Of a stretch of DNA of 6,462 bases, positions 1 to 6,406 are shown one piece after another. The translations under genes were made by a program, and so were the position numbers. The DNA comes from Gemmatimonadota bacterium (lineage in GTDB: Bacteria; Gemmatimonadota; Gemmatimonadetes; Gemmatimonadales; Gemmatimonadaceae). The number at the start of each line of letters is the position of its first letter. The first letter of the stretch is position 1. Location of the stretch: assembly GCA_003142495.1 (NCBI GenBank), contig PLMM01000106.1:1-6462 (forward strand), read 5' to 3'. Below the pieces are notes generated by a model that saw only the letters and a list, made by a program, of their open reading frames with translations, did no database searches and had not been told where the DNA came from.

Positions 1-603
1 CCCGCGGATGCGGACGCGGTGCTCCTCATCGAGCTCGACGGCCTCAATGCGGGACTCGACGCGGATGTGGCGCTCGTCGAGCAGCACTGTCTCTCCGCTG
101 GCGCGCGCACCGTACGCATTGCGGCGAACGAGGAGGAGCGCGCGCGCCTCTGGCAGGGGCGAAAGAAAGCGTTCGGCGCGATGGGGCGGATCGCGCCGGA
201 TCTCGTCGTGCAGGATGCCGTCATTCCGCGTACGAAGCTCCCCGATGTGCTGCGCGAGATCGCGGCGATCGCCGATCGCTGGCAGATCCAGGTGTGCAAC
301 GTCTTCCATGCGGGCGACGGGAATCTGCATCCGAACATCGGCTACGACTCGCGCAACGCGGATGAATCGAAGCGCGTGGGCTTCGCGATGCGCGACATCA
401 TGCAGGCGTGCATCGACGCGGGCGGCACGATCACGGGCGAGCACGGGATCGGCCTCGACAAGCTCGAGTACATGCCGCAGATCTTCTCGCCGGAGTCGCT
501 CGCGGCGCAGTGCTCGCTGCGCGACGCCTTCGATCCCGAGCGGCGCGCGAATCCGGGGAAGGTCGTCCCCGTGCACTCGTGTCGCGAATGGAGAGGCGCG
601 TGA
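1..603 (+). CDS. glcD: Glycolate oxidase FAD subunit GlcD, C-terminal part (5' truncated by window edge)
   Basis: The reading frame is open from base 1 and ends at TGA 601-603, giving 200 residues. Known GlcD proteins are near 500 residues, so the N-terminal FAD-binding (PCMH-type) domain lies outside the window. What is seen is the C-terminal FAD-linked oxidase domain. It has HAGDGNLHP at residues 103-111 of the visible part, GEHGIG at 146-151 with its conserved His148, and a typical ending with FDPERRANPGKVVP. In this family these histidine motifs form the metal and substrate site beside the flavin. The protein should oxidise glycolate to glyoxylate, with electrons leaving through GlcE and GlcF. 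Related D-lactate dehydrogenases share this domain, but the adjoining GlcE and GlcF genes favour glycolate oxidase. The stop overlaps the next start (GTGA 600-603), which points to translational coupling. The true start cannot be seen. Confidence 0.93.
   Translation, partial: PADADAVLLIELDGLNAGLDADVALVEQHCLSAGARTVRIAANEEERARLWQGRKKAFGAMGRIAPDLVVQDAVIPRTKLPDVLREIAAIADRWQIQVCNVFHAGDGNLHPNIGYDSRNADESKRVGFAMRDIMQACIDAGGTITGEHGIGLDKLEYMPQIFSPESLAAQCSLRDAFDPERRANPGKVVPVHSCREWRGA
590..596 (+). promoter_or_regulatory. Shine-Dalgarno sequence that favours the GTG start of glcE
   Basis: GGAGAGG lies inside the end of glcD. Its GGAG core (590-593) ends six bases before GTG 600. An in-frame ATG at 588-590 would add four residues (MERR), but it has no purine-rich sequence at the right distance. 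The GTG also gives the GTGA stop-start overlap used at other junctions here. The choice of start is inference. Confidence 0.4.
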
Positions 604-1739
604 GCACTGCGGCCGTGCAACATCGCGTGCGCGCGGGTGCGCGACTAGGAGCAGGAGCCGCCGCTCCAGCGGCGGCGATACGAATAGTGGGCGGCGGCGG
701 CTGGCTCGACGCCGGCCGTCCCGTTTCGAGCTCGGAATCGATCTCGCTTGCAGATGACGCCGCGATCGTCGAGTACGTGCCCGGCGACCTCACGCTCACC
801 GCGCGCGCGGGCGCGACGCTCGCGAGCATCTCGAAGGCCACGAGCGCGGAGGGACAGTGGCTCGCGCTCGATCCGTTCGGCGCGCCAACCGGAACCCTCG
901 GCGCCACGATCGCGACCGGATCCTCTGGCCCGCTCGCGCACGCCTTCGGCACGCCGCGCGACACGGTGCTCGGCCTCGAGGTCGTCACGGGCGCGGGCGA
1001 GATCGTGCGCACGGGCGGGCGCGTCGTGAAGAACGTTGCGGGCTTCGATCTCACGCGGCTCTTCACCGGCGCGTGGGGCACGCTCGCGGTGATCACGGAG
1101 GCGACGGTGCGTTTGCGCGCGCGCCCCGAGCGCGACGAGACGCTCGCAATCGCGCTCCCCGCTGAGAGCGAGATGGACGGGTGGCTCGCGAGGCTGCGCG
1201 CGCTTCCCTTCTCTCCGCTTGCGCTCGAGATGGTGAACGCCACGCTCGCCACCGCGCTCGGCCTCGATCCGCGCGCGCTCCTCCTCGCGCGACTCGGCGG
1301 CAACGAACACTCGGTGCGCGCGCAACACCAGCTGCTGGGCGCCTTCGGCGATTCGTCCGCTGCTCCGACGAGTGTGTGGAGCGCGCTCGCCGCGATCGAG
1401 TCCGCCGGTGCCGCGGTCGTGCGCGTGTCCGCGCCGCCGTCGCGCCTGCACGCGCTCTGGGCTCGCCTCGCCGTGGGCTCCGATCCCACCGCGCTCGCGC
1501 ACGCGACCGTCGGACGCGGCATCGTGCGCTGCCTTCGGCCGTCCTCGAGCGCGACACCGATCGCCGTGTGGCTCGACGCCATCTCGCGCACAGAGGGCAC
1601 GCACATCTTCGAGCGCCTCTCCGCGTCCGAGTGGAGCAGAGTCCCCTCGCGCGTGATCGATCCGCTCTCTCGCGCCGTCCGCATCGCCTTCGATCCCGCG
1701 CAAATTCTGAATCGCGGCATTCTCGGGGATCACGCGTGA
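600..1739 (+). CDS. glcE: Glycolate oxidase FAD-binding subunit GlcE
   Basis: This 379-residue protein resembles GlcE, the second flavin-binding subunit of the membrane-associated glycolate oxidase; the E. coli form is about 350 residues. It looks like a PCMH-type FAD-binding domain (PF01565). The beta-strand and glycine turn IRIVGGGGWLDAG is at 27-39, PTGTLGATIATGSSGPLAHA at 96-115, RDTVLGLEVV at 120-129, and RVVKNVAGFDLTRLFTGAWG at 141-160. These are the flavin and pyrophosphate-contacting segments of the family. The C-terminus FDPAQILNRGIL (364-375) matches the family's closing FDP...NPGR-type motif. The middle (180-350) is poorly conserved and Ala-rich. The usual N-terminal Pro-rich strand is short or degenerate, so the first 25 residues are the least certain. 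GTG 600 is chosen for its Shine-Dalgarno match and 4-base overlap with glcD; ATG 588 is the alternative. The stop overlaps glcF. Confidence 0.9.
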   Translation: MSTAAVQHRVRAGARLGAGAAAPAAAIRIVGGGGWLDAGRPVSSSESISLADDAAIVEYVPGDLTLTARAGATLASISKATSAEGQWLALDPFGAPTGTLGATIATGSSGPLAHAFGTPRDTVLGLEVVTGAGEIVRTGGRVVKNVAGFDLTRLFTGAWGTLAVITEATVRLRARPERDETLAIALPAESEMDGWLARLRALPFSPLALEMVNATLATALGLDPRALLLARLGGNEHSVRAQHQLLGAFGDSSAAPTSVWSALAAIESAGAAVVRVSAPPSRLHALWARLAVGSDPTALAHATVGRGIVRCLRPSSSATPIAVWLDAISRTEGTHIFERLSASEWSRVPSRVIDPLSRAVRIAFDPAQILNRGILGDHA

Positions 1740-3025
1740 CCGAGTCGTTCACCGCGCCCGCCTGCGCCATTCCCGGCACTCCGCTCGCCGATGCGAGCGC
1801 CGGCATTTCCGCGTGCGTGCACTGCGGCTTCTGCCTCCAGGCGTGCCCAACCTACCTCGCGCTCGGCGACGAGAACGACTCGCCGCGCGGACGCATCTAC
1901 CTCATGCGCGCGCTGGTCGAGGGCGAGCTCCCGCTCGACGATCCTTCCGTGCACACGCACATCGATCGATGCCTCGGCTGCCGCGCCTGCGAAACGGCGT
2001 GTCCGTCCGGCGTGCCGTACGGCGCGCTACTCGAGGCGACGCGCGCGACCATTGCGGAGGTGAAGCGCCCGCCGCTGCGCGCGCGCGTCATTCTCGCGCT
2101 CTTCGCGCATCGCGGGCTCATGCGCATCGCCGTCGCGGGCACGCGCGCGCTTCGTGCGACGCGGCTTCCGAGGCTCCTCTCGCGCCTCCCCGGCGATCTC
2201 GGCTTCGCCTTCGCGATGCTCGCCTCGAGTGAGTCGCCACTCCCGCGCAGCGCGTACACTCCGCGCGGCGATGGAAGTCGTGGAACGTTCGCGCTACTCC
2301 GCGGCTGCGTAATGGAGGGGCTCTTCACCGCCGCGAACCGCGCGACGGAGCGCACGCTCGTCGCCAACGACTACACCGCCGTCGAGGCGCCGGAGCAGCA
2401 CTGCTGCGGCGCGCTCCACGCGCACGCCGGCGATCTCGACACCGCGCGTGCCCTCGCGCGCAGGAACATCGCGGCGTTCGAGCGCTCGGGCGCGGAGTAC
2501 GTGGTGACGAACGCGGCGGGGTGCGGAGCGCTGCTCAAGGAGTACGACCATCTCCTCGCCGCTGACAGCGCGTGGGCCGCGCGCGCGACGAGCTTCGCGG
2601 AGCGCGTGCGCGACGTGAGCGAGCTCCTCGCCGCCGCGGGCCCGCGCGTGGGCGCGCCGTTGCCGTTTCGCGTCACCTACGACGCGCCGTGCCATCTGCA
2701 GCACGCGCAGCGCGTCTCCGCTGCGCCGCTGAAAGTGCTCGACGCGATTCCCGGCCTCGAGCGCGTCGCCCTCGTCGACTCGGATCAGTGCTGCGGAAGC
2801 GCAGGCATCTACAATCTGCTGGAACCGGCGCTCTCCGCCGCCGTGCTCGCGCCGAAGATCGCGCACATCGAGCTCACGGGCGCATCGCTCGTGGCCACAG
2901 GGAATCCCGGCTGCCTCATGCAGATCGGCGCCGGGATGCGCCGCGCAGGGCTCTCGGCGCGCACGGTGCATCCCGTCGAGCTGCTCGACGCGTCCTACGC
3001 CGCGGCCACGCGCAGCAAGGCGTAG
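1736..3025 (+). CDS. glcF: Glycolate oxidase iron-sulfur subunit GlcF
   Basis: The product is 429 residues (E. coli GlcF is about 407) and carries electrons from the flavin subunits towards the quinone pool. Two ferredoxin-type 4Fe-4S motifs are complete: C27-x2-C30-x2-C33-x3-C37-P and C79-x2-C82-x2-C85-x3-C89-P. The rest is a pair of CCG (PF02754-type) domains. The first has C191 (LLRGCVMEG), CCG at 223-225 and C263 (NAAGCGALLKEY). The second has C319 (YDAPCHLQH), CCG at 352-354 and C393 (NPGCLMQIG). CCG domains bind a further cluster or heme-linked partner in heterodisulfide-reductase relatives. GTG 1736 overlaps the glcE stop as GTGA, with GGGGA at 1725-1729 as ribosome binding site. LutA/LldE-like proteins share the CCG domains, but the two N-terminal clusters and the glcD-glcE context indicate GlcF. 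All key cysteines are present. Confidence 0.94.
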   Translation: MTESFTAPACAIPGTPLADASAGISACVHCGFCLQACPTYLALGDENDSPRGRIYLMRALVEGELPLDDPSVHTHIDRCLGCRACETACPSGVPYGALLEATRATIAEVKRPPLRARVILALFAHRGLMRIAVAGTRALRATRLPRLLSRLPGDLGFAFAMLASSESPLPRSAYTPRGDGSRGTFALLRGCVMEGLFTAANRATERTLVANDYTAVEAPEQHCCGALHAHAGDLDTARALARRNIAAFERSGAEYVVTNAAGCGALLKEYDHLLAADSAWAARATSFAERVRDVSELLAAAGPRVGAPLPFRVTYDAPCHLQHAQRVSAAPLKVLDAIPGLERVALVDSDQCCGSAGIYNLLEPALSAAVLAPKIAHIELTGASLVATGNPGCLMQIGAGMRRAGLSARTVHPVELLDASYAAATRSKA

Positions 3026-3058
3026 CGCACGCCGGACGCTCCGTGATAAGCTTGCCAT
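3026..3058 (+). promoter_or_regulatory. Short intergenic gap with possible leaderless-type -10 element
   Basis: This is the only gap between genes in the window (33 bases). TAAGCT at 3047-3052 fits a TANNNT -10 box and ends six bases before ATG 3059. That is the layout of a leaderless transcript, and there is no good Shine-Dalgarno sequence (only GATAAG at 3045-3050). I see no convincing -35 box. The only hairpin is a 4-bp stem (CGGA 3033-3036 with TCCG 3040-3043), too weak for a terminator, so readthrough from glcF is also likely. The call is tentative. Confidence 0.25.
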
Positions 3059-3742
3059 ATGATCGGGTCGCTGTTCTGCGAAGTTGAAGGTGTGTTGGCG
3101 AATACGGCGCCGCTGAGACGCGCGGCACTCCTTCGCACGCTGGCGGACGAGGGAATCACCCCCTCCAACGCCGGCAACTTCGCCGACGATGTCGCCGACA
3201 GCACGCGCGACGCAGTGCTCCGTGCTGTCCGCAGCCACGCGATCGCAGACGACGAAAGCGCGATCACCCTCCTCGCCCTTCGCGCCGACCGGCACTTCGC
3301 GCTCCTCGTGCAGTCCGGCGTATCGCTCGCACCAGGCGCCCGCGAGCTGATCGAGCGCGCAGTCGCGAGCTGCCGCCTCGCGATCGTCACCGGCCTCGCT
3401 CGCGCGACCGTCGACTCGCTGCTCGCGCTCGCGGCGTTGGATGGTGCCTTCGAGGTGATCATCGCGGCCGAGGATGTTGCGGCGGCGAAGCCCGCGCCGG
3501 ACGGCTATCGCAAGGCGCTCGAGCGCATGCATCGCAAGCGGCCGCTCGATGCGCGCGTCGCGCTCGCACTCGAGTCGAGCGCGGCCGGCGCCCGCGCCGC
3601 GCGCGCCGCAGGACTTCGCTGCGCAGTCGTCGCTCCCTTCCGCGTCGAGAGCATCGTCGACGCGAGCGCGATGCTCACGTCGCTCGAGGGCGAGACGCCC
3701 GCCACGCTCGATGCGATGCTCTCGCTCCGAGCCGCCCGATGA
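3059..3742 (+). CDS. HAD-superfamily protein, phosphoglycolate-phosphatase-like, with altered catalytic motifs
   Basis: The product is 227 residues, the usual size of phosphoglycolate phosphatase or beta-phosphoglucomutase-like HAD proteins with a helical C1 cap (about residues 17-100). Fold markers are clear: motif I region LFCEVEGVLANT (5-16), motif II IVTG with T111, motif III K144 in AAAKPAPDGY, and motif IV region ALESSAAGARAARAAGL (170-186). The standard catalytic residues are not conserved. Motif I normally reads DxDG(T/V)L, with the first Asp as nucleophile and the second as acid/base; here it is E8-x-E10. Motif IV, normally ED or DD, is E172-S173. By context it could act on 2-phosphoglycolate upstream of glycolate oxidase, but these changes make classical phosphatase activity doubtful. 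It could be a variant enzyme or a non-catalytic HAD. ATG 3059 places motif I at the usual distance from the N-terminus. The stop overlaps the next start (ATGA). Confidence 0.85.
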   Translation: MIGSLFCEVEGVLANTAPLRRAALLRTLADEGITPSNAGNFADDVADSTRDAVLRAVRSHAIADDESAITLLALRADRHFALLVQSGVSLAPGARELIERAVASCRLAIVTGLARATVDSLLALAALDGAFEVIIAAEDVAAAKPAPDGYRKALERMHRKRPLDARVALALESSAAGARAARAAGLRCAVVAPFRVESIVDASAMLTSLEGETPATLDAMLSLRAAR

Positions 3743-4812
3743 CCGCCGGTCCGATCATCTCCGGCGAGTTTCCCGCGCTCGGCGTCGTCGCCGGCCATTC
3801 GGTGACGCTGCACTACGGCAACATCGCCGGCGAGTACGCCGCGCTCGACGAAGGCGCGATGCTCACCGACCGCAGTGTGCGGGGGCGCATGCGTCTCGAT
3901 GGGCCCAAGGCGGCCGAGATGCTCACGGGGCTCGTCACGAACGACGTGCTCGCGCTCACGCCGGGACACGGGCAGTACGCCGCGGCGCTGAGCCCGAAGG
4001 GACGAATAGTCGCCGACGTCCGCATCTTCTCGCGCTCGGATCATCTGCTCGTCGACGTCCCGCCGCGCGCGCGCGCGGGATGGGAGACGCTCGTGCGGAA
4101 GTATCTCAATCCGCGCGTCGTCCCGTACATCGATGTTGCGACGGAGATGCGACAGCTCGCCCTCGTCGGCGTCGCGGCGCGCTCCATACTAGGCCCCGCC
4201 GCCGGCGTCACGCGCGAGGCGCTCGCCACGCTCGCATCGTACTCGCACATCGACGCCGAGATCGGCGGGCGCCCGGTGATGATCGCGCGCATTCCGGATC
4301 TCGCGGCCGAGGGATTCGAGCTCTTTTTCCCATCGGATGCCTTCGGCGCGATCTGGCAGCGGCTGTTGGCCGGCGGTGCAACGCCCGGCGGCCTGCTCGC
4401 GTGGGAGATCGCGCGCATCGAGAACGGCCGCCCCGAGTGGGGGATCGACATCGACGACACGACGATCCCGCAGGAGGCGAATCACGACGAGCTGCACGCG
4501 ATCTCGTACACGAAGGGGTGCTACACCGGGCAGGAGGTCGTCGCGCGCATTCACTTTCGCGGCCACGTCAACCGGCACCTTCGTGGTCTGCTGCTCGGAC
4601 ACAGCGAGCCCGCGCCGGAGCGCGCGCCGATCCTGTCGCAAGACGGAAAGCAGATCGGCGACGTGCGCTCGAGCGCGCTCTCGCCGCGCATGGGCGCGAT
4701 TGCGCTCATCATGGTGCGGCGCGAGATCGAAATGGGAACCACGATCGTCGTCGAGGGCGCGAGCGGCACGGCCGAGGGAAAGGTCGTTCCGCTGCCATTC
4801 GCGCGGGAGTGA
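3739..4812 (+). CDS. ygfZ: YgfZ/GcvT-like folate-binding protein, Fe-S cluster maintenance
   Basis: The product is 357 residues (E. coli YgfZ is about 326). The YgfZ signature K-G-C-Y-T-G-Q-E is complete at 259-266, and C261 is the only cysteine in the protein. The N-terminal half follows the aminomethyltransferase (GcvT) fold: YAALDEGAMLTDRSVRGRM at 33-51, LTGLVTNDVLAL at 62-73, and GQYAAALSPKGRIVADVRI at 78-96. A GcvT-like C-terminal barrel covers about 275-357. In characterised YgfZ proteins tetrahydrofolate binds and the signature Cys is needed for assembly or repair of certain Fe-S enzymes in the cytosol. It is not the glycine cleavage T-protein, because GcvT lacks the KGC-x-GQE motif and no gcvH or gcvP is nearby. 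ATG 3739 overlaps the HAD stop; no clear Shine-Dalgarno sequence precedes it, so coupled translation is likely. Closeness to glcF suggests, but does not prove, service to its clusters. Confidence 0.9.
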   Translation: MTAGPIISGEFPALGVVAGHSVTLHYGNIAGEYAALDEGAMLTDRSVRGRMRLDGPKAAEMLTGLVTNDVLALTPGHGQYAAALSPKGRIVADVRIFSRSDHLLVDVPPRARAGWETLVRKYLNPRVVPYIDVATEMRQLALVGVAARSILGPAAGVTREALATLASYSHIDAEIGGRPVMIARIPDLAAEGFELFFPSDAFGAIWQRLLAGGATPGGLLAWEIARIENGRPEWGIDIDDTTIPQEANHDELHAISYTKGCYTGQEVVARIHFRGHVNRHLRGLLLGHSEPAPERAPILSQDGKQIGDVRSSALSPRMGAIALIMVRREIEMGTTIVVEGASGTAEGKVVPLPFARE

Positions 4813-5810
4813 CGCGCGCGCTCGTCACCGGCGCGACGGGGCTCGTCGGCTCCTACATCGTCGATCGGCTGCTTGCGGATGGGTGGGGCGTACGCGCGCT
4901 CGTCCGCGATCCCGCTTCCGCAACGTGGCTCGGCGCCGCCGGTGCAGAGCTCGCACGCGGCGATCTCGCTGATCCCGATTCGCTGCGCGCCGCGATGGCC
5001 GGCTGCGACACGGTGTTCCACTGTGCCGCACTGATCGGCGCGAGCGGCGACTGGGCGAGCTTTCAGCACGCGAACATCGATGGCACGCGCGCAGTGGTCG
5101 ACGCCGCGTCCGCGGCCGGCGCGCGCCTCGTCCACACGAGCAGCGTCGCGGTCTACGGCAGCGCCGCTCGCTATCGCTCCGCGCCAACGGATGAGGACAC
5201 GCCGCTCGCGCCGCTCCCCGAGCATTCGTACTACGCGCGCTCGAAGCGTGAAGCCGAGCAGATCGTGCTCGATGCCCACGCCATGGGCGAGCTGTGGGCG
5301 ACGGCGATTCGTCCGCCGATGATCTACGGGAAGCGCGATCGCCAGCTCGTCCCCCGCTTCGCGCGCGTGATGCGCACCGGCTTCTTCCCGCTGTTTGGAG
5401 GCGGACGTTCGATATTTTCGCTCGTGCACGCCTCCGCTGTCGCCGATGGCGCCGTGCGCGCCGCCCGGCACGACGCCGCAGGCGGACGCGCCTTCAACCT
5501 CGCCAACGACTTCCCGGTCACCGTCGCGAACATGGTGCAGCTCGGCGCGAACGGCCTCGATCGTCGCGTACGCGGCGTGTCGATCCCGACCGCCGCCGCG
5601 CGCGCATCGTTCTCCGCGCTCGGTGCCCTGGCCGGACTCGCGAATCAGAAGGCGATGGCCGAGCAACTCCCCGGCACCGTCGATACGTTTACGCGCGACA
5701 ACCCATTCACATCCGAGCGCGCGCGATGCGAGCTTGGATGGACGCCGACGATGCGCCCGGAAGTCGGCATCCCGGAAGCATTCGCCTGGTGGCGGGAGCA
5801 ACGCGCATGA
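4809..5810 (+). CDS. NAD(P)-dependent epimerase/dehydratase family protein (extended SDR)
   Basis: The protein of 333 residues has a Rossmann fold at its N-terminus with TGATGLVG at 7-14 (G8, G11, G14). GDLADPDSL (51-59) and VFHCAALIG (69-77) follow. The active site is typical: HTSSVAVYG at 109-117 supplies the Ser, and Y142-x3-K146 the catalytic Tyr and Lys. RPPMIYGKRD (168-177) and FNLAND (229-234) are family positions near the substrate pocket. It most resembles the 3-beta-hydroxysteroid dehydrogenase/NSDHL-like branch of extended SDRs; the true substrate (sterol-like, sugar nucleotide or flavonoid-like) cannot be read from the sequence. The second strand ends in ALVRD, with Arg rather than an acidic residue, which may indicate NADP use. 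The usual VHVDD after the pocket reads VHASA. GTG 4809 overlaps the ygfZ stop as GTGA and puts the glycine motif at the expected position; there is no good Shine-Dalgarno sequence. Confidence 0.88.
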   Translation: MTRALVTGATGLVGSYIVDRLLADGWGVRALVRDPASATWLGAAGAELARGDLADPDSLRAAMAGCDTVFHCAALIGASGDWASFQHANIDGTRAVVDAASAAGARLVHTSSVAVYGSAARYRSAPTDEDTPLAPLPEHSYYARSKREAEQIVLDAHAMGELWATAIRPPMIYGKRDRQLVPRFARVMRTGFFPLFGGGRSIFSLVHASAVADGAVRAARHDAAGGRAFNLANDFPVTVANMVQLGANGLDRRVRGVSIPTAAARASFSALGALAGLANQKAMAEQLPGTVDTFTRDNPFTSERARCELGWTPTMRPEVGIPEAFAWWREQRA

Positions 5811-6406
5811 CCGATGCAGCATCGATCGCGATCGAACCCGAGCGCGTGGCGCTCAAGGAGTGGGCGGTGCTCGTCGAGGCCATGGCGCGCGGCAACTTCA
5901 TCGCGATGATCCGGAAGGGCGGCATCCGCGAGAATCGCGCGGGCTTCGACGTTCGTCACGATCGTTTTCTTCTCTACCCGACATACTTCCACGAAAAGCG
6001 CAACGAGCTCGCCGAGCGCTTCCACTCGACGCTCGAGGCGGCGCATGCGCATCGCCCACCCGAGGGGATGATCGAGCTGCGCTACGTCGCCAACGTCGCC
6101 GCGGTATGGCTGGTGACGGATCTCGAGCAGCTCCGCGCGATCGATCACGAGCACGGGCTTACCTGGGGCGCCGTCGAATCGCGCTTTCGATACCGCGATG
6201 AGCCGCGCGTGCACGTGGTTGCGGTGCGCGTCGCGAAGCTGCCGGCGGTGGTCACGATCCCCGAGGTGCGTCGCTACACGGGCTGCGTCTCGTGGGTGAA
6301 GCTCGATGAAGACGTCGATGTCGACGGCGCGCGCCCCGTCATGGACGACGAATCGTTCGCTGGGCGCTTAGCGAAGCTCGAGAGCGCGCTCGGTCCGATT
6401 TCGTAG
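5807..6406 (+). CDS. DUF1802 family protein of unknown function
   Basis: The product is 199 residues, cytoplasmic, with no signal peptide or membrane segment. It is recognised as DUF1802 (PF08819) from its N-terminal block ALKEWAVLVEAM (15-26), AMIRKGGIREN (33-43) and FLLYPTYFHEKR (54-65). The second half has LRYVANVAAVWLVTD (91-105), a central tract YRDEPRVHVVAVRVAKL (129-145), and RRYTGCVSWVKLDE (155-168). Conserved Lys/Arg, His and Tyr residues are frequent, but no known catalytic motif is visible and the biochemical role is unknown. ATG 5807 overlaps the SDR stop as ATGA and has GGGAG at 5794-5798, eight bases upstream, a good ribosome binding site. As the last gene of the block it may share the transcript of the HAD-ygfZ-SDR genes. 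The ending is ordinary (SALGPIS, TAG). Confidence 0.85.
   Translation: MTDAASIAIEPERVALKEWAVLVEAMARGNFIAMIRKGGIRENRAGFDVRHDRFLLYPTYFHEKRNELAERFHSTLEAAHAHRPPEGMIELRYVANVAAVWLVTDLEQLRAIDHEHGLTWGAVESRFRYRDEPRVHVVAVRVAKLPAVVTIPEVRRYTGCVSWVKLDEDVDVDGARPVMDDESFAGRLAKLESALGPIS

Noticed and set aside
431..1720. 429-codon open frame on the minus strand across glcE
   Set aside because: It is a shadow of GC-rich codon use: its translation is a low-complexity Arg/Ala/Ser-rich sequence with no domain, while the + strand frame has clear GlcE motifs.
1181..1735. Upstream extension of the GlcF frame
   Set aside because: It runs through glcE in another frame and is Arg/Ala-rich. GTG 1736 gives a normal GlcF length and a GTGA overlap.
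3024..3043. Short inverted repeats after glcF as a terminator
   Set aside because: The stems are only four base pairs and there is no T-run, so this does not support an intrinsic terminator.
2294..3532. 412-codon minus-strand open frame spanning the glcF-HAD junction
   Set aside because: It is Arg/Ala/Glu-rich with no recognisable motif and crosses two real genes with intact cysteine and HAD motifs on the + strand.
4064..4077. Run of seven CG dinucleotides inside ygfZ, possible Z-DNA
   Set aside because: It encodes Arg-Ala repeats in a gene of very high GC content, and similar shorter runs occur throughout, so it is expected from composition.
3474..4808. Upstream extension of the SDR frame, which would give a 778-residue protein
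   Set aside because: The extension is Arg-rich nonsense over the HAD and ygfZ genes. GTG 4809 puts the Rossmann glycine motif six residues from the start, as expected.
4551..5822. 423-codon minus-strand open frame opposite the SDR gene
   Set aside because: It has the same high-GC shadow character; the + strand has the glycine-rich and YxxxK motifs in frame.
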